Assembly (NCBI GenBank): GCA_024138025.1
Contig: JAMXBD010000237.1
Span: 1,178,001-1,242,000 of the forward strand
Reading direction: 5' to 3'
From: Combretum micranthum
Taxonomy: Eukaryota; Streptophyta; Magnoliopsida; Myrtales; Combretaceae
DNA: 64,000 bases
The notes beneath the pieces are model-generated. The model was not told the DNA's origin. It searched no databases and worked only from the letters and a program-made list of their open reading frames with translations. A program made the translations under genes and the position numbers. Below are positions 38,408 through 50,790 of the stretch, piece by piece (within the stretch, counting starts at the first letter, position 1; the number at the start of each line of letters is the position of its first letter).

Positions 38408-40142
38408 TGGTGCTCTTATTTTCAAACGAGTTTTACTAATTAATTCCTATAATCTGTTCCTATGGATTGGTCAGTGTTAGGTAAGTATACCTATCAAATG
38501 TAGTATAAGAACAAATTATAGAGTCATATTTCTTGGGGTTTCTAACAAGTACTATTACTCACCTTATTGGTTATTATCTAGAAATTTGAATTGAATGAGA
38601 CAATATTGATTAATCAACTAAATTGATTACTTATGACAACTAGGTTCACTAAGGCGATTAATGAATTAAATTTACTCTACCAATTAACAACACATTAGAC
38701 TTGCTTCACTAATGAATTAACATATACTACAACATCATTAATTGTTGTGTCTTTCTTAACTATGAGATTCCATTAAGTGGATCAATATCTCTTTGAGTCT
38801 ATTGAACCCTAATCCTAGCCTTATCGAACTGGAATATCTTCCTAGTTAATAGCCGATTAAGATTGCATTAAGAATATGATTCTAAGTTAATTTCTAATTA
38901 AATGCAGAAGATTTTATAACCCTATCTCTAGGAAACATGAGCAACCTTTTCTTATAGCCTAGATCTAGCCCATAGATAGATTTCTCAATCGTATCTTGTG
39001 AAAATCTGATCTAATCATAAGTTGTGCACTACCGACAATTAGCATGCTTTAACACACTATATAGATAAGTGAAATTAACAACAATTGACAATCAATCTAT
39101 ATCTGTACATGTTAAACACAACTATAAAAGCCCTAACTACTACTCATGCATGATGCAACAGAGCAATATAACACAATGAAAGTAAAACTTAAGAGAAAAG
39201 AACATGAAAACAACCCTTAATGAATGATTCATGTGAAAATGTTGACACAATAATCCTCCAGTACACTACACTTTCGTATATCCACAAAATGATAAAATTG
39301 ATCTCCCAATGATAATTATTATCTCTTGTAATGTTTCACACGAGTATTTATATGTATCCTCCATTGGGTACGTCTGATGGTTGAAGATATATGTCTTCAT
39401 CCCTCTTCAAAGAGGTGTTTAGATCTAAATAAGCGTAAAAATGTCCCACAAATAACCGTTATCATGGCCATTAGATAGCTCGTTATCTTCTCATAAACAA
39501 TTATTCAAGGTAGATCACGGTCGTGATGAAGGCTGTGATATCTTCGGATCACAATTCTTCAATTGATAGCGCCCATAGTTGGACTTTCGTCTAACTTTGC
39601 AAATTATTCCTCTGATGATTATGGTTGTGATGAAAGCCGTGATCTTCATTGTGTTTCGTCGATTCCTTTTGAATAACAGTCGTATCAAGCTTTAAAATTG
39701 GTCAACGAAGATCACCACCTTGGTAACGGCCTTATCATAGGCCGTTATCTACACCGTGGTCATCTTCATCTTCCACAAATAATGGCCGTATCACATGTGC
39801 TTAAAAAGATCCGAAAGATCATCACCTATGTTACGGCCGTATCGAGGCATGTGATCCTCTCTATGGGTAAATTTTTGTTCTTTTATTCGTTGTCACGCCT
39901 GTTATTGCTCTTTCAATAAAAAGCCAAGATGATCGCTGACTTCATAACGGGCGTGACCATGTTTGGAATAATTTCTTCACATCAGTTCTGGCTCAATTCA
40001 ATTCAAATATTAGTGTTTCTTTTTTTAGTCTTGAAATGAATATATTTTATAATTAAGTAACAATCCTCTTAAATTAAGCATGAATTAATGCAATAGTCAC
40101 TCATAATATGACCCTAATAAGTATGGTAAATTGTCTCTATCA
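38408..40142 (-). mobile_element. Solo LTR, 1735 bp, with TGAGA target duplication
   Basis: Starts TGGTGCTC and ends CTCTATCA, so TG...CA. It is flanked by TGAGA on both sides (38403-38407 and 40143-40147). Block copy 1 shows the empty site at about 8766-8772 with one TGAGA. Read on the minus strand it starts TGATAGAGAC, the style of Athila/Tat-type gypsy LTRs, hence the orientation. It contains a GC-richer word array at about 39480-39960. No internal coding region remains. Confidence 0.88.
39480..39960. repeat. GC-richer degenerate word array inside solo LTR
   Basis: Variants of GGTCGTGATGAAGGCTGTGA and ACGGCCGTATC recur about eight times at irregular spacing, in contrast to the AT-rich surroundings. 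Part forms a hairpin: TAACGGCC (39724-39731) pairs with GGCCGTTA (39740-39747). The 73-codon open frame at 39698-39919 is a by-product. A similar array is at 55441-55720. Confidence 0.6.
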
Positions 40143-41074
40143 TGAGACAATCGAATAATGCCAAGAACGAAATAAATTGGTCTAGTAATTTTCGTTCAAA
40201 ACCTATTAAGCCGAATCTCTCTATGATATCCCTTATTTGACCCATTTTCTAAGCCTTCCCATTAGCCAAAACACCAATTTTTTGTATTAAATTCTACTAC
40301 AAGTTCAATTATAAAAAATGACTACATATTTTATGCTGGATTCCACTACAGATTTTATGCGAGGTTCAAGTTGTTTTTGGAGTTCAACATCATACGAGCC
40401 ATGTATTTTTTTAATATACTAATGAATTTACGTGCAAATATTGCAGGCATGGGGACATATATTCTCATTATTTGACGTTTACCCTAAACCTTGTTTATAA
40501 AATAATTATCTCTAGCCTGGTAATGGCAAATTTTGATTATTTATAAGAACCCGAATTTAGATTCTCATTTGCGATGCTTATTCAATAAGTCTGCTTAACT
40601 AGACCAGTTTATAATTTTCCGGGCAAAGTTTCCATACATACCCTAGCCTATCACCTAAGAAGGAAAAATCATTAACTCTTTGTAATATATATTAGTTTAC
40701 CTTTAAAATACTAATATTTAGTAAACTATTTTTATTTTTTCTTTTCGTTGTTGTACATTATATGATTATTTACGTATATAAATCAGCGTATATTTAAAAT
40801 GTACAAGCTTGTGCCATATATAGCATTTCATTACATATTCGATATGTGTATATATATATTAACAAACATAAATTATATACAACTAAAATGTATTAACTTA
40901 AAGTTATGGCATATATTTCTATATTCTATAATTATTATATATGTCAAACAAGTTTACTGTAGAGAGAGAAAAAAGAAAGTGATGAATTAATTTTGGAGAG
41001 AGATTTACAAGAAGGAAAATGAGGATAAGGCAGTGGGTGGAGTATTCTTATGTGTCTATATTAGCACTCTAACC

Positions 41075-41655
41075 AAGCCGAGCCAAGCTTTTACATGCTC
41101 TAGTTTGCCTCGTTTAAAAATTATTAAGTTCAAGTTCGGATCGAATTTTTTAATGAGTCTGAAATCTAAGATTGAACTTGTTTCGTTTAGTTAAATAAGC
41201 TTTATTTCAAGCTTAAACTCAATTTTTTTATTAATTGAGTTTGAGTTGAGCTAAACCGAGCTAAGATGAGCTTTTTATCGAGCCTAATGAGCTTTTATTG
41301 AACCTAAAATTAAATAAGCTCGAGGCTAATTTGTTTAAATAACTCATTTTTTTAACTTAAAAATAATATATAAAATTTGATAAATATATATTAAGTAGAA
41401 TTTATTTTTATTGTTTTAATTATATATATTATATATCATAAATATAGAATTTATAAACTTACTAACGAGTTTGTTAACAAGGTTACTCGTGAGTTTGTTT
41501 TTGAATCATCGTACTAGTCTGAATCAAAATTCGAGTTCAACTTATTTAGATAGACGAGTTTTATCTTAAATTTGACCTCAATTTGTTTATTAATCAAGAT
41601 CAAATCAAATCGAGTATGGAACAAGTCAATTTTGAGTAACTTGTAAGTAGTATTT
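41075..41655. mobile_element. hAT-like nonautonomous element, old copy in block copy 2
   Basis: Counterpart of 9670-10245, with the same subterminal words (GAGCTAAACCGAGC, GATAGACGAGTTTTA). Shared by both copies of the block, so it was inserted before the duplication. Ends are not defined. Confidence 0.4.
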
Positions 41656-43143
41656 TTTAATTTTAGTTTATAAATATATTATAAATTAATATATCAAATT
41701 GATGTGATGGACCGGGACCACTATACTGCAATTCCAGTTATCTTTCTCGCATTTGGCCATCGGTCATATCAAATAATTGTAAAGACGAGATAAGATTTCA
41801 CCAACAGTACCGATTGTTAGCTCTCCGCAATCGTCTTCCTTCCGCAACTGATAAGAAGATAACGATGGAAGCCTCTGCCATTATCATGCGATAGATCTTT
41901 TATCTTCATTTTTATTTATTTATTTATTTTTTAAAAGACGTCAATCAGTGATCATCTCTAACATTAAATGTGATGTCCTAGTTGGTAAAATCTCTTACAG
42001 ATAATAGAAATGATTTAATATTAGCTCGTAGACAAAGATAATAAGAGTCTGCTTAAATTATTTTGTTTAAATTTGTATATTATTTATATCTTATTTATAT
42101 TTATATTTAATATGTATTTTATTTATTTAATTTTTTATAAGTAAAAATATTTATTTATCATCTATATTTATTTATTGATAAATAATCTATTTAAAAATAA
42201 TAAAAATAAAATATCAAAATCACAATAAAATACCCTACTCAACAGAGCTCACATATCAGTCACTACTTTTGAGATCGAGCTAATGATTTGGGCGACGAAA
42301 CGATAAAAAAAAAAATAGCGAGCCTAGTTCCATTTGATCTAGAAAAGACACAAAGTATGTTGACACAAAGTAGGTTTTGGGTTAAAAGTACAAACTTAAT
42401 ACTCAGTACCAACCGTGCACCGAACGGTTAAAAATTGGCTATTAATTATTTGTTAACTTAACTATTTATTGCTTTTGGAATACTGCATTCCTTTATACTA
42501 AAAATAGAGGAATGGAATACGAAAGAAAAAACTAGGATAAAAAATAATTAGGGGAAGAATACCTTTTTGAATTGAAAAGTCCGTAAATTTTGTCATGATT
42601 TCTTTCCTTCGGCATGTTATTCAATTTGTTTTATTCATTTAGGTAATTGTAAGATTTGGTAACTAGACTTTATGTGAACATTCAATTTTGTATCTAAACT
42701 TTAATATAATCAATTTAATATTCAATCAAATTTTTTATGATTATTTTTACTATCTTTTGAACATTGAATCTTTATTAATATTTCTATCATCGTATATTTT
42801 AATTGCTTCCTCAAAATTCAAAAAAAGCATATGAAGTTACTGAAAGCATTAACAGCTTGACACGTGTCCTCTTTAGAGAAAACATGCTAAGGTCATGACT
42901 CAACTAATTCACAATTATAACACAGGATAGCTTTAATATCTCACATATAGAGGTACTTCTAAAATATTTATGTTATAATAAAACTTTTGAACAATTCGAT
43001 TGACTTAAGCTAAATGCTAACTTAAAAATACATCTTAAAACATGAGAAAATCTTTAAACATCATAAATCACAAAAACTATGATCAAACTCCAATTGTCAT
43101 GATCAAATAAAAACTTCATAAAGTCTTCAACTTTAATTATCAT

Positions 43144-43230
43144 AATGCCCAATTTTATGTATATATATTCATTCTTAATCAATAGAAAATCCAAGCCAAT
43201 GTTTCTTAATATTCCTTTCTCTATTTCAAC
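43144..43230 (+). mobile_element. Copia 5' LTR, truncated to 87 bp
   Basis: Aligns with 47541-47626 of the 3' LTR with a handful of mismatches; both end CTATTTCAAC. The first roughly 105 bp of the LTR are missing. Confidence 0.75.
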
Positions 43231-43231
43231 T

Positions 43232-43243
43232 TGGTATCAAAAA
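43232..43243 (+). other. Copia primer-binding site (initiator tRNA-Met type)
   Basis: TGGTATCAAAAA directly after the 5' LTR; the usual plant copia site is TGGTATCAGAGC, complementary to the 3' end of initiator tRNA-Met. The first eight bases match. Confidence 0.75.
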
Positions 43244-43297
43244 CCTAATCTTCTTTGGCCTATTTTTCCCATCACGATCAGCATCATTTCTTCTTTA

Positions 43298-44200
43298 ATG
43301 GCTTCCAATGCTACCTTCTCTTCCATCGATGATTCTACCACCATCCAAAATTCCCAATATCCTCAATATCCCCTCCTTACAATCAATCTCTCCATTATCA
43401 CCAAGTTGTGATCCACCAATTATCTCACATGGAGCCTTCAAATCAAATCTCTTCTTGAAGGATATGATCTTCATCACTTCATTAATGGCACTCATACTCC
43501 ACCACTACCCACCATCACCATCAATGGTGTTGCATCCCTAAATCTGGCATACATAACCTGGAAGTGCTAGGATCGTCTCATCTTTAGTGCTCTCCTTGGT
43601 GCTATCTCCATTTCACTGCAACCTCTTATTGCCCGCACCACCACTTCCCTTGATGCATGGCAAACTTTAGCCAATACCTATGCCAAACCATCTCATGGTC
43701 ATATCAAACAATTGAAGGAATAATTAAAGCAGTGTGACAAGAGCTCAAAATCAATTAGTGAATATATGCAGGTGATCAAGACTCAAGCTGATGAACTTGC
43801 TCTTCTAAGGAAGCCAGTTGATGATGAGGATCTTATTGATCGAGTTCTTGGAGGACTCGATGATGAGTATAAATCCGTCATTGATGCAGTTAATGCCTAT
43901 GATACATCAATTTCTTTTACTAAGCTCGATGAGAAACTTCTCAACAAAGAAGCATCTCTTCATACTACTCAAACATCCTTTCTATCACCACCAACAATGG
44001 CAAATCCCACAGCCTTCCGGAATCATCGAAATTGGCGTCCACCAGCCACTAATTCACAATAGCCAGGTCCTACCACTGTGCTTTCTCATCATGCTCAACA
44101 CTAATCCAAATCTTATTTGGATCGTTGTTAAGCATGTGGTATTCAAGGACATACTACCAAACAATGTCCAATGTTTCGACTTGTCACTAATCAATAATCC
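43298..44200 (+). pseudogene. Copia gag (broken)
   Basis: Starts with MASNATFSSID at 43298, then LTWSLQIKSLLEGYDLHHF, LDAWQTLANTYAKPSHGHI and a long open part (43766-44062) with DEDLIDRVLGGLDDEYKSVI, all typical of copia-type Gag. A damaged CCHC knuckle is visible near 44130-44170 (ACGIQGHTTKQC, with a stop where an earlier residue should be). At least five in-frame stops interrupt it. Confidence 0.85.
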
Positions 44201-44289
44201 CTAACACCTCATCCTCAAGGATCTTAGGGATATGGCACCTCCACACCTTGGCAACCTTGTGTTAATCATGTTGTTCTCAACAACAACAC

Positions 44290-44640
44290 TACTCTTACTT
44301 GGCTGCTAGATAGTAGAGCATCTCACCATGTTATGTCTGACTTGAGCAATCTCTCTCTTCATAGCCTATATCAAGGATCGGATGATGTCATGATCGGTGA
44401 TGGATCGACCCTTCATATCACCCATACTGGTTCTACTACCATATCTACTTCCTCTCACTCCTTTACTTTACACAATGTTCTTTGTGTCCCTTCCATGAAA
44501 AAGAATTTAATTTTAATTTATCAGTTATGCACTAATAACCATGTTTCTATTAAATTCTCACCCTTGATTTTTAAGTGAAGGATCTAAACATGGGGGCAAT
44601 CCTTTTGATGGGTGAACCTAAGATGGCGCATATGAGTGGC
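44290..44640 (+). pseudogene. Copia protease region (broken)
   Basis: TWLLDSRASHHVMSDLSNLS at about 44295-44345 is the aspartic protease active-site region. The family motif is D-S/T-G-A, and here G is replaced by R, so the site would be dead. It is followed by DDVMIGDGSTLHITHTGS and VLCVPSMKKNLI, in the expected order. Confidence 0.85.
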
Positions 44641-44699
44641 TGACTACATCCCCTTCAATTTTCTCTTCACCATTGTTTGCTTTATCTAGTGTCAAGACC

Positions 44700-45600
44700 G
44701 CTTTGTCTAAGTGGCCATCCATAATTTACTATTATGAAAAATATTGTTTCCAAGTTTTCTTTACCATTGTCTAGTTCGTTATCCTCCTCCACACATTGTA
44801 ATGCATGTTCAGGTAATAAGAGTCATAAAATTCCATTTTCTTCTTCTACCTTAACCTCATCACGTCCGATTGACTTCTCTTTTCTTACGTATAGACTTTA
44901 CCTTATTATTTTGTCGATGATTTTTAATACTATGTTATTTTTGTTTATCATTATACATGGTATATTTGGCATTATCCACTTAAACGAAAATCACATGTGT
45001 ATGATATCTTTGTGCGCTTCAAGGCATTAGTTGAGAACTAGTATAAATATCAAATTGTCATCCTCTATTTAAATAATGGTGGCGAATATCAAGCCATCGA
45101 TAGTTTTCTCTCCACCAATGATATATCCCATTTTACTACACCACCCAATACACTAGAACACAGTGGTCTTTTCGATTGACTTCATCGCCATATTGTTGAA
45201 ACCGGTTCATCTTTTCTCACTCATGCTTTGATGCCTCTAACTTATTAGACTTATGCCTTTGCTACTATTGTAAATCTCATTAATCGTATGCCCACACCTA
45301 CACTACATCTTTCATTTCCTTTTGAAAAACTCTTTTAGTCTCAACCCAATTGCACTAAATTTCGGCTATCCGGTTGCTTATGTTATCCGTGGCTTCATCC
45401 TTATTTCCAACATAAACCTGACTTGCGTTCCACTCCTTGTGTTTTTCTTGGTTACTCTTCAACACAAAATGCCTATATCTGTCTTGATCGATCTATTTCT
45501 AAAACATAAATTTCTTGTCATTTAAAATTTCTTAAAAACTCCTTTCCTTTTACCAATGACTACTCCCTTCTAGCTCATCCTACCTTAGAGATCATGTCTA
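44700..45600 (+). pseudogene. Copia integrase (broken)
   Basis: Recognisable pieces include CNACSGNKSHKIPF (end of the zinc-binding part), a degraded catalytic-core segment ILYLNNGGEYQAI (usual form S-D-x-G-G-E-Y) and HPYFQHKPDLRSTPCVFLGY-like text. Several stops and frame changes are present, so no working integrase is encoded. Confidence 0.8.
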
Positions 45601-45899
45601 AATGGCTTCCTTTGGTCCAAATTCTACCTACGTCAAGTGGCTCACCTAATACACCTCTATAATGGGTTTTTTCGTGTCAACATCCATCACAACAACCCCT
45701 AACCATGGATTGTTCCTCCTTATCGACCGATCATTTACCACTAGAACCGCACAATTCTGAAACCTCTTCTACTTTAACCCTAACTCATACCACCCATCAA
45801 AATACCCATCCCATGACTACTAGAGCGAAAAACAACATCCATAAACCCCTAACCAAGATGAATCTCGCTATTGTCCTTTCTCAACCAATAGACATTGAC

Positions 45900-46600
45900 C
45901 TCATATTGTTCAACAAGCCCTAAAAGATCCCAAATGGAGACAAGCTATAAATGATGAATTTGATGCTCTTGTTCGGAATGGAACCTGGGAACTTGTTCCA
46001 TTTACTTCTTTGCAAAATCTTGTTGGATGTAAATGGGTTTTTCATATTAAACGGCTTCCTCATAATTTGTTGATAGGTACAAAGCTAGATTAGTTGCCAA
46101 AGATTTTCATCAGCGACTTGGAGTGGATTACCATGACATCTTTAGTCTAGTTGTCAAGCCAACAACAATATGCTTTGTTCTCAACTTGATAGCCAGTCGA
46201 GGTTAGCTGTTACAACAATTAGATATTAATAATGCCTTCCTTCAAGGCCATCTTTCTGAAGATGTCTGCATGGCCTAGCCTCTAGGCTTTGTTGATAAAG
46301 ATCATCCAACACATGTGTGTAAATTAAGGAAGGAAATATATGGACTCAAGCAAGCCCTACAGGCTTAGTACCTTGAACTTCGCCAGTTCCTCATTGAGTC
46401 TAGGTTCACAAGCTCACATGCAGACACTTCTCTATTCACTTTCTACTCAGGAGACATTACTATATATCTCCTTGTTTATGTGGATGACATTATTAACATA
46501 GGTACCAATACTCATTATTCAGTGCTACATTGATCTCCTGGCACAAAGATTTTCAATCAAGGATCTTGGTGCCCTATCTTATTTTCTTAGCATTGAGGTT
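45900..46600 (+). pseudogene. Copia reverse transcriptase (broken)
   Basis: Pieces in order: [78 protein letters not shown] and LLVYVDDIINIG, with the polymerase box YVDD at about 46477-46490. Stops and frameshifts break the reading. Confidence 0.88.
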
Positions 46601-46639
46601 CTCACCACTCCATCTGGTCTATTGCTTACTCAAAGGTGA

Positions 46640-47419
46640 TACATCATTGATCTTCTTACTCGAACAAAAATGTCTAGTGCAAAACCTATTGCTACACCCT
46701 TTACTATAGATGGAAAGCTCACACTTCATGTAGGAACATCTCTAATGGACTACATAGAATATAGAGCAATTGTTGGCAGTCTATAGTATCTTTGCCTTAC
46801 TCGCCTAGACATAGCATATGTTGTTAACAAGTTGTCCCAGTTCATGCATCGCCTAATATCTGAACATTGGAATGCTACAAACGACTGCTTTGATATCCGT
46901 GTGGCACATTAACTCATGGATTGTTTCTTCATAAGGAAAATCCACTTTCTCTTCATGCCTTCTCTGATGCATATTGAGCTAGCAACAAAGACGACTATAC
47001 CTTTACGATTGCTTATATTGTCTATCTTGGTCATCATTTTATTTCTTGATCCTCTAAGAAACAACGTACAGTTGCTCGAACATCCACAAAAGCTGAGTAT
47101 CGATTGGTTGCTGCTGCTACTTCAGAAATCAATTGGATTTGTTCCCTTCTCACAAAGCTTGGTGTCTATCTTCCTATACCGCTTGTTATCTATTGTGACA
47201 CTATTGGTGCCACCTATCTCTATTCTAATCTAGTTTTTCATTCGTGCATGAAACATGTGGCCATTGACTATCACTATTCGAGATAAAGTCCAATCAGGAG
47301 CTCTTTGTGTTACTTATGTTTCGTTAGCAGATCAACTTGCCAATGCTTTTACCAAACCGCTTTCAGGCATCTGCTTTCAAGAATTAAGGATCAAGATTGG
47401 CATCTCCTTCAGAGCTCCA
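46640..47419 (+). pseudogene. Copia RNase H region (broken)
   Basis: Pieces: AKPIATPFTIDGKL, YRAIVGSL-stop-YLCLTRLDIAY, VARTSTKAEYRLVAAA, VIYCDTIGATYL and SLADQLANAFTKPLS, the usual C-terminal landmarks of copia Pol. The frame changes at least twice. Confidence 0.85.
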
Positions 47420-47434
47420 TCTTATGGGGGGGCA

Positions 47435-47627
47435 TATTAGAGAATCGATTAAAATAGATTTTCTTTCTATATTTAAATTTCTATAATTAATTGTAATCCC
47501 CTAATTCTAGGATAGTTTTCTATTTTTGTAACCCATGACAATGCCTAATTTTGTGTATACATATTCATTGTTAATCAATGGAAAAGTCAAGCTCTTATTT
47601 CTTAATATTCCTTTCTCTATTTCAACA
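47435..47627 (+). mobile_element. Copia 3' LTR, 193 bp
   Basis: Follows a G-rich tract (47426-47432). It starts TATTAGAGAATCG (the expected TG is mutated to TA) and ends TTTCAACA. The last 87 bp are repeated as the 5' LTR fragment. Confidence 0.75.
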
Positions 47628-48974
47628 AAAATTAGCTCCACTATCATCGTCTCTAGAATCTATATATACATCATATCTATATAGATCGAACACTATAGGA
47701 TATCTTGATAGATCGAACACTATGAGATCATTACCTACTCTTGAAAAATAAAAGAGTGAGCACAAGATTCAATACGTCAAACCACAATCATTTGCGCATG
47801 AGGACATGCAATTCCATATGCGTCATAATATCATATACAACAATTAGAAGTTATTATGTTAATTAGTCTGGCAACCAACACAGTTTAGAACCATTTGCAA
47901 CTAATCCTAAACCCATAGTAACTCATGACTCCATTAAAATAAATACATATAAAAGACTTATATATATATTGGTATTGGGTACTATCCACACTCTCTGGTA
48001 CCATACTCATACCACTCCTAAACTATTAGAATCATCTCTATGCACAACTCTATTCGAGACAATGACACATATAGATCATCAAGGTGCCGTCCTAGTAACA
48101 CGGTACTTCCGATCTACTAGACCCAGCCAAGCATAAGCAGCAAACAAATTAAAGCCAGATAACAATTAGTCCATTATATGTTCTACCTATCAAGCACAAT
48201 CATCAAACAAGGTAAGGACATACTTGTAACAATGTTTGGAAACAGTTAACCTAGCTTCACAAAAAACAACTAAATACAATCAAATACTCATTCAAAACTT
48301 GTTTTCACAAGGTAAACATACTCCTTCTATCATTTAAACCCCAAACTAAAAGGAACTATAATTACCCTAGGCTCATACACACCTTCTTTCTTTTGATTGT
48401 AGAACAATAGAATCTCCAACTATCAAAGTTAAGGTTTTCTCCAAAATGCCTCCAAAATTTCAACTCCCTTCAATACCAACAAGAAATTTCAGGAAAGATA
48501 ATTCTTTTAGATTGCTAAAGGATTAAGAAAAAACAACTGACCTAGTGTTTGATTCTTGTTCCTCCTTGAAACAAGATTACAACCTTGATAGATGTTTTAG
48601 AGTTTCCAAAAGCCTATGAGAGCTTATGAGAAGAAGAAATAAAGCTAGGGTCTATTTATAAAACATGGAAAACCTTAACAATCTGTGTCACAAGCTGGCA
48701 ATGAAAAGAGATAATATGGTGGCTTAAATGCAAAAGACGAAATTGGGACCATGTAGGTCGAGCAAAGCTAGTGGCTTACATGTCAAGGCCGGCAGTTTTG
48801 AGGCGGCCTAAATGCTGTGTCCTCAAATCCTTCTTAGACAAGTCCCTCTTGATTAACTACATCTGCCATTGAATAATATATTATTATTCATATTAGGGTA
48901 GACCATAAAACCCTCTTATTTTAAAATATATGACAACTTTACCTTTCACTATGATTTCTTTATTTATATATTAC

Positions 48975-50494
48975 ATGATGGTTGTGAGATAGTAAATATA
49001 GCAACATAAGTTTTGATTGGATATTAAATTTACCACTTCAATGTTCAAGTACAAAATTAAATTTTTATACAAAATCCAAACATCAAATTTTGATATTTTT
49101 CCTATTAATTTTTGTGGTACAATTGAATTTTAATTTTTCAAAAATAAATTCATTCCTTTCATTATACGTACTTTTTTTAACATGAGAAATTGATTTTCCC
49201 CTCATTTCCTTTCTTGTTAGTTCATTCCCTCTTTGCATGTTAAGTAGATATAGAAAGTGTGTGTTTGTAATTATATATTATGGAATTTGTGCATGTAGTG
49301 TGAGTTTCTCTATATGTCATGGGTCTTCTCTTCTAGAGTATTTTGTACATCTCTCAATCATCTCTTTCATCATCATTCACTTGTATTATAAATGGCAAGC
49401 CATCCCTTTCTCATCTTATTTAATGCATGTTCATTTCAAGTCCATCATTCCCTCAAAAAGCATCATCTTGGTGTTGCCACAATCCTTTTATTGTTTGGGA
49501 GGCTCAACTATGTGAATTGATTTCGGCTAAGGATGGTGTTATTATGAGAGCAGCATTAGCACTTAACCAGTTTGCTCATAGGAGGTCAAACCCACCTTGA
49601 GAGTAAATCTACTCCCCAAACAAACTACCCTACTTATACCACTCATAACATTACATGCCCAAGTTGAGCACACCTACATAGCCCTTTACATTTGGATGGT
49701 GACATTATACATGGCCTTAAAGATGTAAAGTAATAATGACATATGAATCGGAGATAACGTAAAATGATAGGGAGGAATGTAGACAATTTGAAAGAGTTTG
49801 AATGACTGTGTGATAGGATCCAAGAGTCATATAGGATCAACCTCGCAATTCTTGAAAAGAGACTGTAAGGTTTGTTGTAAACTCTATTTAATGATGTGGG
49901 ATTTCAATATGTCATTATAATGACATTTCTCTAGATCTATGAGTGCCATTAGATGAAAGAAGCACTTAAGTAGTTATAGAGTTTAATACCATTTGCTGGA
50001 TTGAGTGGATGCTTTACGGCTAAAATGAGTTCTCATATTGATGCATGTTCACATAGGCTCTCTTATTATAATTTTGTGGGCTAATACATTAATTAATTGT
50101 ATATCTTAGAGTGTCTAATTAGGTTAAGGAAACAAACCTTTTTAAACAAAAGCGATCATTTTGTTTTTAGTGAGGCTTTTAAAACCATCTTTATGGGTTT
50201 TTTAGTATGAGATTTAATATGTAGAAACTCATATATTTTATTTCATCTACTATGATGGGCCATAGTAAAATAAAATAATAATAAGTATAAATAGGGTTGA
50301 AATCCCTAATCTAAATAGTGTAAGGGTTTTCTATTCTACTTTTTCCCACATCCCATGAGTAAGAAAAATCAAAAGAGCAAGCATTACTCTAAACTAGAAA
50401 AACTAAAACTCTCTTAAAGGAATTCGTCTTCACTATGGATTGAGTATGCTTCCTCACTTGTTTAATTTTATTCATTGTACCCTAATTTTATGCA
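48975..50494. other. Spacer, partly LTR-like
   Basis: No supported gene. 49000-49080 resembles 27280-27360 (AT-rich MITE-like text). A TATAAATA motif at 50286-50293 followed by leader-like sequence and AACACTCT-like CT runs suggests an LTR promoter. The frames at 49237-49515 and 49643-49840 have no recognisable domain. Confidence 0.35.
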
Positions 50495-50790
50495 AAGATA
50501 ATGTCACAAATGGTACCTGAATTTTGAAAAAATATATAATTAGGTACCTAAATTTAAAAATGATAAACTTGAATTTTGAAAATGATCAATTTGATAGCTG
50601 AAAAACTTTAAAATTGATTAATTTAATAATTGAAATAATTTGATGGAGGTATTGTTAGTATGAATGAAAAGTTCTTTCTAGTAGCAAATTTATCAATTTT
50701 AAAATTTAAGTACTAAATTGATAAATTTTAAACTTTAAGTATCAAATTATATTTTTTGTTAATGTCTGAATACCATTTATGACATTAACC
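50495..50790. mobile_element. Mutator-like MITE, 296 bp, with 10-bp target duplication
   Basis: ATTTTATGCA flanks the element exactly on both sides (50485-50494 and 50791-50800). Terminal inverted repeats: AATGTCACAAATGGTA near the left end and, read backwards from the right, AATGTCATAAATGGTA. The interior repeats the phrase 'TTGAAAATGATCAATTTGATA' in variants. A 9-11-bp duplication points to Mutator-like transposition. There is no coding capacity. Confidence 0.75.

Larger units (their letters stand above)
33569..42757 (+). repeat. Segmental duplication, copy 2 (partner 4650-13895)
   Basis: Collinear with 4650-13895 except for three changes found only here: an inversion of about 0.8 kb (35021-36648), an 855-bp hAT-like element inside the inverted part (35189-36043) and a 1735-bp solo LTR (38408-40142). 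Subtracting the insertions leaves about 6.6 kb. The match ends at about 42757, where copy 1 is cut by LTR family A. Copy 2 itself continues for about 100 bp into unique sequence before the next LTR. Confidence 0.85.
43144..47627 (+). mobile_element. Decayed Ty1/copia retrotransposon, Ale-like lineage
   Basis: Order on the + strand: 5' LTR fragment 43144-43230, primer-binding site 43232-43243, gag, protease, integrase, reverse transcriptase and RNase H (the copia order), purine-rich tract 47423-47432, 3' LTR 47435-47627. The 3' LTR is 193 bp. The 5' LTR keeps only its last 87 bp, which are similar to 47541-47626, so the left end and its target duplication were lost. Many stops and frameshifts run through gag-pol, so it cannot move by itself. 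The Ale-like assignment rests on the wording around the protease and on LTR size. Confidence 0.85.
42858..48974 (-). mobile_element. LTR family C, copy split by a Ty1/copia element
   Basis: Outer parts 42858-43143 and 47628-48974 match the LTR at 51541-53374 in order: 42890-43130 with 51590-51830, 47740-48640 with 51950-52940, and 48890-48930 with 53285-53320 (TTAGGGTAGACCATAAAACC). Together they make about 1.63 kb. The copia element at 43144-47627 was inserted inside, so it is younger. The left limit (TGACACGTGTCC) and right limit (TTACA) are estimates. No target duplication is seen. Confidence 0.6.

Noticed and set aside
42758..42857. Continuation of the duplicated block after the family A insertion in copy 1 (16678 onward)
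   Set aside because: Only TTTACTAT is shared; the sequences then differ fully.
49237..49515. 92-codon plus-strand frame
   Set aside because: Cys/Ile/Tyr-rich, no domain or family resemblance, no splice context.
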